Origin: an uncultured Duncaniella sp. | Lineage (GTDB): Bacteria > Bacteroidota > Bacteroidia > Bacteroidales > Muribaculaceae | Length of the DNA stretch: 64,000 bases | Assembly: GCA_910578515.1 (NCBI GenBank) | Contig: CAJTQR010000004.1 | Coordinates: forward strand, 417,528-481,527 | Direction of reading: 5' to 3' | Translations under genes and position numbers: made by a program | The notes under the pieces: generated by a model | Seen by the model: the letters and a program-made list of their open reading frames with translations, nothing else | Told to the model about the DNA's origin: nothing | Databases searched by the model: none | In this document: piece after piece, positions 24,644 to 32,372 of the stretch | How positions within the stretch are numbered: position 1 is the first letter of the stretch | Layout of the letters: every line of letters starts with the position of its first letter

Positions 24644-26044
24644 CTACAAGATATGTATACGGTCTATATTGATATTGAAACCATCAGAACCGTAGCGTAT
24701 ACCCTTTTTGGTTATCCATTCCTGAGTAATCCCAGTGACCTCCAACCTCAGCGTATAGTCATCTTCCGGAAATGCCGGACTCACATATCTCACACCTTCT
24801 GCCGGGACTTTGCTATAGAAATCCACCAGAGAGTTCACTACAATATTTCCTTTTGAGTCAATCACACTCACCTTACCGTAGCTGCTTACATGGTCCGACT
24901 TACCCACTATGGCAATTCTACCACCGGAAAATGGAACCTCCATATATCCTCCCGGTTCTCCGCATGAATAGCGACAGCAGTCCGACTCCCAAGCAGCCGC
25001 CTTATGAAACGTAGCTTTAGAATAGTCCACCTCACGTACATCGGCAAAAGGTTCCTCCTTGGTAACGCTTACAGGATTCCAGCTCTCCCAATATTCAGGT
25101 ATTGAAAGAGTGCCATCCTCAACTTTAAGCGGAAGCCATACGTAGGTAGCCGAGGATGCCTGGCGGGGATATGACCAACGGTCGCCCATATACATCGGCA
25201 CTGTATCGGCCCCGACCTTCAGAGGGAAAACAAAAGTTGTCTGCGAATTATACGTAAGGCTCCCCTCCGGAGCAAAGCATCCGCGACGAGTCCAGGGACC
25301 TTCCACCGCAGGGGCTGTAAAATAGAAATTGTCGTTACGCTCCCAACCGGTAAGACCTGAACCAAGCAAGTAATATGTGCCATCCTTATGGAACATTGCC
25401 GGCGACTCCCCGGAGTCCTTGAGCCCGGAGAGCACTTTAGCCTCAGCAGATTTGTAGTCATTACTTAACCGATAGATAACGCCATGGTGAATCAACAGAT
25501 ATCCGGTACCATCGCTATCCTGAAAGGTACCCATATCCCACCGTCTGATTGGCTCCCCTTCAAAGAGGAGCGGACCTTGAAATTCATACTCTCCGTTGAT
25601 GGTGCTGCATGTGGCATATCCAACCTGGGGGTCCTTGTAATTCATATTATCGGAGTGCATATACATCACGAATTCACCTGTTGAGGGGCATTTCATCACT
25701 TTCACGCGCTCACCCACTCGGTCAGGACCCATGATACCATCCTTCTGAACCCCAAGCACAACCCGCTCGAAGTGCCAATTGACCAAATCATCAGATGAAT
25801 AGCAACTGAAACCCGGGAAAGCATTGGACTCGTCCGATTTCCATTCACCAAACATGTAGTAGCGACCTCCCTCCTCCACTATGCATGCCCCGTGGGCATT
25901 AATCACATTGCCGGCATCGTCAAAACGAGGGATACCATTAAAAATCACTTCATCCGGTCCAGCGGCAGATACTGACTGGGATATCACAAATATCCCGGCG
26001 GCAAATAATCCGCACTTCAAAAAACTTTTTAGCAAAACTGACAT
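24644..26044 (-). CDS. GH43-like secreted glycosidase with C-terminal beta domain
   Basis: A 466-residue secreted protein with signal peptide (to SVSAA). Residues about 35-330 form a five-bladed propeller of the GH43 type: NAHGACIVEEGGRYYMFGEWKSD resembles the first blade of exo-beta-1,3-galactanases (GH43_24-like), and WDMGTFQDSDGTGYLLIHH and SGESPAMFHKDGTYYLLGSGLTGW place the expected Asp and Glu acids. Residues about 335-466 form a beta-sandwich resembling a carbohydrate-binding module. Likely target is a galactan or arabinogalactan side chain, by analogy only. The gene is single, converges on the DUF362 unit, and no clear promoter is visible upstream. Confidence 0.78.
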   Translation of the reverse strand: MSVLLKSFLKCGLFAAGIFVISQSVSAAGPDEVIFNGIPRFDDAGNVINAHGACIVEEGGRYYMFGEWKSDESNAFPGFSCYSSDDLVNWHFERVVLGVQKDGIMGPDRVGERVKVMKCPSTGEFVMYMHSDNMNYKDPQVGYATCSTINGEYEFQGPLLFEGEPIRRWDMGTFQDSDGTGYLLIHHGVIYRLSNDYKSAEAKVLSGLKDSGESPAMFHKDGTYYLLGSGLTGWERNDNFYFTAPAVEGPWTRRGCFAPEGSLTYNSQTTFVFPLKVGADTVPMYMGDRWSYPRQASSATYVWLPLKVEDGTLSIPEYWESWNPVSVTKEEPFADVREVDYSKATFHKAAAWESDCCRYSCGEPGGYMEVPFSGGRIAIVGKSDHVSSYGKVSVIDSKGNIVVNSLVDFYSKVPAEGVRYVSPAFPEDDYTLRLEVTGITQEWITKKGIRYGSDGFNINIDRIHIL

Positions 26045-26166
26045 TAATTTAAGGTAGAATACAACTTAATTACCGAACACTCTGTGAACGGCATCCATAG
26101 GAGAGAACATCTTTTGCGAAATTAGCAAATTAAAACGGAACCGTCAAAACATCCCTCCAAAATTCC

Positions 26167-26197
26167 TTTGTCCGCATAATTATTATCGCTAACTTTG
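26167..26197 (+). promoter_or_regulatory. Promoter of the serine acetyltransferase gene
   Basis: TTTG at 26167-26170, 19-base spacer and TAACTTTG at 26190-26197, a full consensus match. The leader is about 60 bases. Confidence 0.8.
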
Positions 26198-26260
26198 CAT
26201 CGTGAATCCCCGTATCAGGGATGAGATGTCACCGCCGCTCACATCAAAACAAATGAAATC

Positions 26261-27178
26261 ATGGAACAGACACCGACCATCCAACAACGCGTCGATGAGG
26301 TGATAGGTCGCCTCGGCAGTCTTGATGACATGCGTCATGTATGCCCGTCCCGCAAGGGAGAGGGTGAGCCTTTATTGTCAAACGCATCGGTCGAACGCAT
26401 TGTGGCATTGTCCCGTCAGCTTATGTTTCCTGGATTTTACGATGAATCGGTGGAACGCTCGGTGCTCCGCTCGGTCATGACACTTGACTGCCGTGAGCTG
26501 CTCACTCTGCTCCATCAACAAATCACCGCCAGTTTATGCTTCGACTCTCAGTACTGTAAGGCTGACGTCACCACCCTGAGCCGCCACGCCAAGGAGACTG
26601 CGGTGAAATTTATCGAAGCCCTCCCTGCCATACGCCATCTACTCGACTCCGACATTGACGCCACGTATCTCGGCGACCCGGCCGCAGTGTCGACCCACGA
26701 GGTCATTGCTTGCTATCCCGGAGTAAAAGCCACCATGAGCTACCGAATAGCTCATGAGCTTCATCGTCTCGATGTGCCGATAGTTCCGCGCATGATTACC
26801 GAGCAGGCCCATTCGACTACCGGAATCGATATCCACCCTGCCGCCACCATCGGCGAGGGGTTTGTGATTGACCATGGGACAGGTGTGGTAATAGGTGCGA
26901 CAGCCATTCTTGGAAAAAATGTCAAACTCTATCAGGGCGTGACTCTCGGAGCAAAAAGTTTTGTGACCGACGACTCCAACAACCCTGTGAAAGGAATACC
27001 CCGTCACCCAATAATAGGCGACAATGTGGTGATTTATGCAAATTCCACCATCCTCGGACGTGTCAACATAGGCAACAATGCTATAATAGGAGGTAACCTC
27101 TGGGTGACACGCGATGTGGCTCCAGGCGAGAAACTAATCCAGGCGAAAGCCGACAATTTCCGCTCTGTGGAGAATTAG
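26261..27178 (+). CDS. Serine O-acetyltransferase (EpsC/CysE type)
   Basis: A 305-residue enzyme that acetylates L-serine with acetyl-CoA for cysteine synthesis. The N-terminal 150 residues are helical; the C-terminal part is a left-handed beta helix of hexapeptide repeats (GIDIHPAATIGEGFVIDHGTGVVIGATAILGKNV) with the two active-site residues Asp and His in VIDHGTGVVIG and the LYQGVTLGAKSF loop. The extra helical region and the V-AY-RIAH-L block are typical of the longer EpsC-like enzymes of Bacteroidota. Feedback by cysteine is usual in the family. The gene has its own promoter, and rlmL-like follows after 114 bases. Confidence 0.94.
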   Translation: MEQTPTIQQRVDEVIGRLGSLDDMRHVCPSRKGEGEPLLSNASVERIVALSRQLMFPGFYDESVERSVLRSVMTLDCRELLTLLHQQITASLCFDSQYCKADVTTLSRHAKETAVKFIEALPAIRHLLDSDIDATYLGDPAAVSTHEVIACYPGVKATMSYRIAHELHRLDVPIVPRMITEQAHSTTGIDIHPAATIGEGFVIDHGTGVVIGATAILGKNVKLYQGVTLGAKSFVTDDSNNPVKGIPRHPIIGDNVVIYANSTILGRVNIGNNAIIGGNLWVTRDVAPGEKLIQAKADNFRSVEN

Positions 27179-27292
27179 TATTCATTTCACCACATATCCA
27201 AACGAAGCCCGGGGAACAGGGTGGAAACGCCCCTCACTCCCCAACGACTGTAAAGCTGAATAAGAAAAAAGAAGAAAGATAAAACAATAAAT

Positions 27293-28876
27293 ATGGAACA
27301 CCAATTTGAAATGGTTGCCAAGACCTTGAAAGGTCTTGAGGAAGTACTCGCTGAAGAGTTGCGCCAACTCGGCGCAGTCAATGTGGAGCCTGGACGCCGC
27401 ATGGTCTCTTTCGAAGGGGACCTCGCCATGATGTACCGTGCCAACTTGTGTTGCCGCACCGCCCTGTGCATCCTGCGCCCAATCTACAAGTTCATAGCCA
27501 AGGACCCCGACAGTCTCTATGAGATGGTCAAGGAGTATGACTGGTCAAGCATCATGACCCTCGACAAGACATTCTCCATCGACACCACCACTCACTCCTC
27601 CGAGTTCACCCACTCACGCTTCGTGACCTACAGGGTCAAGGATGCTATAGTCGACTATTTCAAGGACCGTTTCGGCCCGGACAAACGCCCCGGGGTGCGC
27701 TTGAACGATGCCGACGTCATGATTAACGTACATATCGATGGCGACCGTATCACCCTGTCGCTCAACTCTTCCGGCGAATCACTCCACCGTCGCGGCTGGC
27801 GCGTGGCCCAGACTGAGGCGCCCATCAATGAGGTACTTGCCGCAGGCATCATCCTCAAAAGCGGTTGGAGAGGAGATTCACCTTTCGTTGACCCGATGTG
27901 CGGTTCAGGAACATTCCTGATTGAAGCTGCCATGATAGCTGCAAACATCAAGCCCGGAAGTTTCCGCAAGAGTTTCGCGTTTGAAAACTGGCATGATTTT
28001 GACGGAGAACTGTTTGAAAAAGTCCTTAACGAGAACTCAGAACGCCGCGATGTACCCTTCAAAATATACGGTGCAGACATCTCACCCAAGGCTGTGGCCA
28101 TAGCAGAACGCAACATTCTCTCAGCCGGAGTGGATGAATATATCAACCTGCGCATCAAGCCTCTGCAGCAGTGGGATGCCGCTCCTGCCGATGGTGTTCC
28201 CGGTGTGCTCATCACCAATCCCCCCTACGGCGAACGAATCAACGTAGAGGATATGGAAAACCTCTACAAACTAATTGGCAACAAACTCAAACGCGTGTTC
28301 CTCGGCTACCACGGCTGGGTAATATCGTCAAATGTTGACTACCTTGCCAATATCGGTCTGACCCCCTCTGTCAAGGAAGCGATGCAGAACGGCGGATTGG
28401 ATTGCGAGCTGCGCGAATATGTGATATTCGAAGGCACCAAGAGTGAATTCCGTCGCGACGGTGGCAAAATCAAGAATGAACGCCCTGCACGGGAAGAGCG
28501 CAAAGCTCGTGGACGCAAGAGCGACGAAGAGTGGAAACGTGATGCCCGCAAACATGGCATGGGTGGCAAGGATGCCTCAGCTGCTGCCGGTCGCCGTGAC
28601 AAGAAGAAACCTAACCGTCTCGAAGATATCTACCGTCCCAAGAAGGGTGGATATGCACGTGACGAGGAACGTCGCCGCAAATTCAAGGAAGAGACAGCTA
28701 CCCAAAGCGAAGCTGAGGAACTGCTCTCACGCCACCGCAACGCACATGCGCTGAAATCGCTCGGCGAAACTCCGAAGATGCCCTCAATCCCCACCCCCGA
28801 CGGACCTTTCATGCGCACACGTCGCCGCTGGAAACGTCCCGACACCAACAGCTCATCAGAAGAAAATAACGATTAA
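27293..28876 (+). CDS. THUMP-domain 23S rRNA methyltransferase (RlmL N-terminal type) with basic tail
   Basis: A 527-residue SAM-dependent RNA methyltransferase. A THUMP RNA-binding domain lies at about 55-160, the Rossmann methyltransferase at about 160-385. SAM motif I appears as DPMCGSGTFLIEAAMIA and the catalytic N-P-P-Y as TNPPYGER. This is the RlmL/YcbY N-terminal domain alone, a form usual in Bacteroidota, which makes m2G in 23S rRNA. Beyond residue 385 about 140 residues rich in Arg, Lys and Glu form a low-complexity tail (GKIKNERPAREERKARGRK onward) that could bind RNA. purD starts 19 bases later. Confidence 0.9.
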   Translation: MEHQFEMVAKTLKGLEEVLAEELRQLGAVNVEPGRRMVSFEGDLAMMYRANLCCRTALCILRPIYKFIAKDPDSLYEMVKEYDWSSIMTLDKTFSIDTTTHSSEFTHSRFVTYRVKDAIVDYFKDRFGPDKRPGVRLNDADVMINVHIDGDRITLSLNSSGESLHRRGWRVAQTEAPINEVLAAGIILKSGWRGDSPFVDPMCGSGTFLIEAAMIAANIKPGSFRKSFAFENWHDFDGELFEKVLNENSERRDVPFKIYGADISPKAVAIAERNILSAGVDEYINLRIKPLQQWDAAPADGVPGVLITNPPYGERINVEDMENLYKLIGNKLKRVFLGYHGWVISSNVDYLANIGLTPSVKEAMQNGGLDCELREYVIFEGTKSEFRRDGGKIKNERPAREERKARGRKSDEEWKRDARKHGMGGKDASAAAGRRDKKKPNRLEDIYRPKKGGYARDEERRRKFKEETATQSEAEELLSRHRNAHALKSLGETPKMPSIPTPDGPFMRTRRRWKRPDTNSSSEENND

Positions 28877-28895
28877 CCCATCATAACATTCCACC

Positions 28896-30284
28896 ATGTC
28901 TATACAGCAGAATCTTAACACCTTACGTCATCCCGTAAGCAACCAACCCGAGAAAAGCCCCTTTAATGCCGGCGAAACATTGCAGGAACAGACCTCAAAG
29001 CTCAACGTGCTACTCCTCGGCTCAGGCGGCAGAGAGTGTGCCCTCGCTTGGAAAATGGCACAAAGTCCACGTATGGAAAAACTCTTCATCGCTCCCGGCA
29101 ACGGTGGCACCGGGGAGTATGGTACAAATGTGGCGATTTCTCCGCTTGATTTCCCCGCAATCGAGAATTTCGTAGCTGACAATGCTATCGACATGGTGGT
29201 GGTAGGCAACGAAGACCCACTCGTGGCAGGTATCTACGACTACTTCGAGGGTCGTGAAGGTGCGCCTCTGATAGTAGGACCGTCAAAAGCGGGCGCCGCT
29301 CTGGAAGGGAGCAAAGATTTTGCAAAGCAGTTTATGGTGCGTCACTCCATTCCCACTGCCCGTTACCGCAGCTTTACAGCCGACAATCTGGAGGAAGGCT
29401 ACGCTTTCCTTGAACAGCTCAAGGCTCCCTATGTACTCAAAGCCGACGGACTGGCAGCCGGAAAGGGTGTGCTCATAATCGACTCACTTCAGGAAGCCAA
29501 GGACTCGCTGAAGGAGATGCTCGGCGGAATGTTCGGACAGTCATCAGCCACAGTCGTGATTGAGGAATTCCTCAGTGGCATAGAATGCTCTGTGTTCGTC
29601 CTTACCGACGGCAACGGTGGGTACCGTATCCTCCCTGTGGCAAAGGATTACAAACGTATTGGCGAAGGTGACACCGGACCCAACACCGGAGGCATGGGTG
29701 CAGTAAGTCCTGTAGTGTTTGCCGACAAGGAATTCATGCGTAAAGTAGAAGAACGCATAATCCTCCCTACTGTCAACGGACTCGTTAAAGAGGGCATCAC
29801 ATACCGCGGCTTCATATTCCTCGGACTCATCAATGTCGATGGTGAGCCGATGGTGATTGAGTACAACGTCCGCATGGGCGACCCCGAGACCGAGGTGGTA
29901 ATGCTCCGCATTGCCTCCGACCTTCTTCCTCTGCTTGAAGCTGCTGCCCAAGGCAATTTATCAACTCTGCCACTTGCCGAGGACCCGCGCTATGCCACCA
30001 CGGTGATGGTAGTGTCAGGAGGCTATCCCGGCAGCTACCCCAAGGGCAAAGTAATCACAGGCACTGATAATGTTAAGGACGCCACCCTCTTCCATGCAGG
30101 AACAAAGCTTGGCGAGAACGGAGAACTTCTCACATCAGGCGGTCGCGTGATAGCATGCAGCGCCTACGGTGAGAATATCGACGAGGCTCTTTCCAACAGC
30201 TATGCAGCAGCAAATGCTGTGGAATTTGACGGTAAGTATTTCCGCCGCGACATCGGTGCCGACCTTAAGAAACTGATGAAATAA
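28896..30284 (+). CDS. purD: Phosphoribosylamine-glycine ligase, with N-terminal extension
   Basis: A 462-residue GAR synthetase that joins glycine to phosphoribosylamine in purine synthesis. The ATP-grasp fold is clear: NVLLLGSGGRECALAWKMA at the N domain, PYVLKADGLAAGKGVLI in the nucleotide site, EEFLSGIECSVFVLTDG, GGMGAVSP and the metal-site EYNVRMGDPETEVVM. About 35 residues precede the usual beginning (LNVLLLGSGG); no other ATG lies between, so the extension appears real or an unusual start codon is used. The gene follows rlmL by 19 bases and precedes a membrane protein by 27. Confidence 0.95.
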   Translation: MSIQQNLNTLRHPVSNQPEKSPFNAGETLQEQTSKLNVLLLGSGGRECALAWKMAQSPRMEKLFIAPGNGGTGEYGTNVAISPLDFPAIENFVADNAIDMVVVGNEDPLVAGIYDYFEGREGAPLIVGPSKAGAALEGSKDFAKQFMVRHSIPTARYRSFTADNLEEGYAFLEQLKAPYVLKADGLAAGKGVLIIDSLQEAKDSLKEMLGGMFGQSSATVVIEEFLSGIECSVFVLTDGNGGYRILPVAKDYKRIGEGDTGPNTGGMGAVSPVVFADKEFMRKVEERIILPTVNGLVKEGITYRGFIFLGLINVDGEPMVIEYNVRMGDPETEVVMLRIASDLLPLLEAAAQGNLSTLPLAEDPRYATTVMVVSGGYPGSYPKGKVITGTDNVKDATLFHAGTKLGENGELLTSGGRVIACSAYGENIDEALSNSYAAANAVEFDGKYFRRDIGADLKKLMK

Positions 30285-30311
30285 AACAGCGTTTGACCCA
30301 CACACTTACGC

Positions 30312-31298
30312 ATGACCCGCAAAGAGGTAAATTTCACACGCATCATACGTTCCCGGGGGGTGGCTATACTCATAGTCATCGCCTCGGTGTTCATGATATT
30401 CCAAGCCTGGCTTTTCGGGAAAGTGCCACCACTTGCGAGCAGCATGACAATCGCTTTCCCTTCCCCGGCGGGATGGATAGGTGACACATGGCTCTCCATG
30501 TGGGTAAATACCGCTCTGACTATAGGCACAGGGCTTCTGCTCATAGCCATCAACCGAAGCTTCAATCTGCTGAGGACTCTCTCGGTATTCTTCGCGGCAT
30601 TTTTCATCTTTGCCACAGCCTCTACCCCTATAGTGGCAGGACAGCTATCAGGCTCAGCACCACTCGCCATTGTCATCATCATGGCTATGTGGATACTGTT
30701 TACTATCTACGGGGTACGTCAAAGCTCCCGCAGAGTGTTTCTTAGCTTCTTCCTGCTTGGCTGTGGAGCCATGGTGCAATACGCATTCCTGCTCTACGTG
30801 CCAGTATTTCTGGTTGGCTTGGGACAGATGAGAATATTCCGTTTCAAGAAAGTGATAGCGGCACTCTTAGGGCTTCTCTCACCGCCATGGATAGTGTGGG
30901 GACTGGGACTTGCCCCGCTCCCGGAGATGCCGGTGTTTCACTTCACACCACCGTCCATGCTGCTCACTGCGCCCGGTGGAGCACCATTTCTGGCAGCTGT
31001 GGCATTCACCCTCGTGCTCGGGTTCATGCTCGGGATGGTCAATCTCATCAAGATTATAGGATTCAATGCCCAGGCCCGTGCCTATAACGGTCTGCTCTCG
31101 CTCATCTCTATAGCCACCGGCGTGTTTGCCATAATCAATTTCACCAACCTGGCGTTCTACGTCACACTGCTCAATGCCTGCGTGGCATTTCAAGTGGGTC
31201 ATTTCTTCCGTTTCACCGCCATGCGGCGCGGCTATCTGTTCATGCTCGCCTTCATGGCTGTATACTTAGGACTTTATTTCTGGGCTTTGCTGTCATGA
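30312..31298 (+). CDS. Polytopic membrane protein of unknown function, upstream of pdxB
   Basis: A 328-residue protein with about ten hydrophobic segments, few charged residues, and a basic N-terminus (MTRKEVNFTRIIRSRG). I recognise no family with certainty. Its stop overlaps the pdxB start by four bases (ATGA), so the two are translated together, and it begins 27 bases after purD. This arrangement suggests a housekeeping operon, but the protein shows no transport or enzyme motif that would tie it to vitamin B6 or purine synthesis. Confidence 0.8.
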   Translation: MTRKEVNFTRIIRSRGVAILIVIASVFMIFQAWLFGKVPPLASSMTIAFPSPAGWIGDTWLSMWVNTALTIGTGLLLIAINRSFNLLRTLSVFFAAFFIFATASTPIVAGQLSGSAPLAIVIIMAMWILFTIYGVRQSSRRVFLSFFLLGCGAMVQYAFLLYVPVFLVGLGQMRIFRFKKVIAALLGLLSPPWIVWGLGLAPLPEMPVFHFTPPSMLLTAPGGAPFLAAVAFTLVLGFMLGMVNLIKIIGFNAQARAYNGLLSLISIATGVFAIINFTNLAFYVTLLNACVAFQVGHFFRFTAMRRGYLFMLAFMAVYLGLYFWALLS

Positions 31299-32317
31299 AA
31301 ATAGTAATTGACAAAAATATCCCGTTCATACAAGCACCGCTTGAGAATCTGGGGGAGACAATATATCTGAAAGGCGACGCCATCACTTCGGAAGTGATGC
31401 ATGATGCCGACATACTTCTCACACGCACCCGTACAAAATGCGACAAAGCCCTCCTTGATGGCTCGCGCTGTTCATTTATAGGGACTGCCACTATCGGGAC
31501 TGACCATATCGACCTGGCATATTGTCACGACAATGGCATCACTGTAGCCAACGCACCTGGCTGCAACGCACCGGGAGTGGCTCAGTATGTCATGGCTGCG
31601 GTAAAAGCGGTGATGACAACCACCCGACCGTTTTCCGACCTGACCATAGGTGTTATAGGTGCCGGAAACGTTGGTTCGCTTGTGAAGCAATGGGGTGAGT
31701 CATTAGGTATGAGAGTGCTTGTCAACGACCCACCGAAATATGGAAGTTCGCCGCTTAATACCCCCCTCGACGTCATTGCCAACCAATGTGATGTGATAAC
31801 GGTCCATACACCTCTCACACGCGACGGAGAACACCCTACCTATCATCTCATCAACCAAGAGTTTCTATCAAAGGTGACACGCCGACCACTGCTAATCAAC
31901 TCGGCGCGCGGAGGTGTGATTGATACTGTGGCTGTGAAACGGGCGCTTGACAATGGCACACTTTCGGCTGTCGCGATTGACTGCTGGGAGGGTGAACCGG
32001 AGATAGACAGCGAGCTGCTCGACATGGCAGTGATAGCCACCCCGCATATCGCCGGATACTCTTACGAGGGTAAGGTACGCGCCACAAAGATGGTACTTGA
32101 TGCCCTCACAGCGCATCTGAGCGGCAAAGGTATAGCACCCGCGCCACTCGACATACCTCTCAATCCTGTACCATCAGGCATTACACCTGCAATGATTGGC
32201 TATGATATCATAGCTGACTCCAGAAGCCTGAAAGAGGCAAGCCATACACCAACTTTGGCTGACACATTTGAATCACTCCGGAACAACTATCTATTCCGCC
32301 ACGAGCCGGGACAATAA
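31295..32317 (+). CDS. pdxB: Erythronate-4-phosphate dehydrogenase
   Basis: A 340-residue NAD-dependent 2-hydroxyacid dehydrogenase of the pyridoxal-phosphate pathway. It starts MKIVIDKNIPF as PdxB does. The NAD-binding motif GVIGAGNVGSLV, the catalytic Arg in INSARGGVIDT, the Glu in DCWEGEPEID and the His in ATPHIAGYSYEGK are all present, followed by the short PdxB-specific C-terminal dimer region. Start overlaps the stop of the membrane protein gene. Confidence 0.95.
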   Translation: MKIVIDKNIPFIQAPLENLGETIYLKGDAITSEVMHDADILLTRTRTKCDKALLDGSRCSFIGTATIGTDHIDLAYCHDNGITVANAPGCNAPGVAQYVMAAVKAVMTTTRPFSDLTIGVIGAGNVGSLVKQWGESLGMRVLVNDPPKYGSSPLNTPLDVIANQCDVITVHTPLTRDGEHPTYHLINQEFLSKVTRRPLLINSARGGVIDTVAVKRALDNGTLSAVAIDCWEGEPEIDSELLDMAVIATPHIAGYSYEGKVRATKMVLDALTAHLSGKGIAPAPLDIPLNPVPSGITPAMIGYDIIADSRSLKEASHTPTLADTFESLRNNYLFRHEPGQ

Positions 32318-32354
32318 AAAACCGGCAGCACCCTGACAACAGGACACCGCCGGT
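32316..32354 (-). terminator. Terminator of the MACPF gene
   Basis: ACCGGC (32321-32326) pairs with GCCGGT (32349-32354), with a further CCTG/CAGG pairing inside; on the minus strand the stem is followed by six T. It lies just after the stop of the MACPF gene and touches the end of pdxB. Confidence 0.75.
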
Positions 32355-32372
32355 AATTATCTTAAAGGCTTA

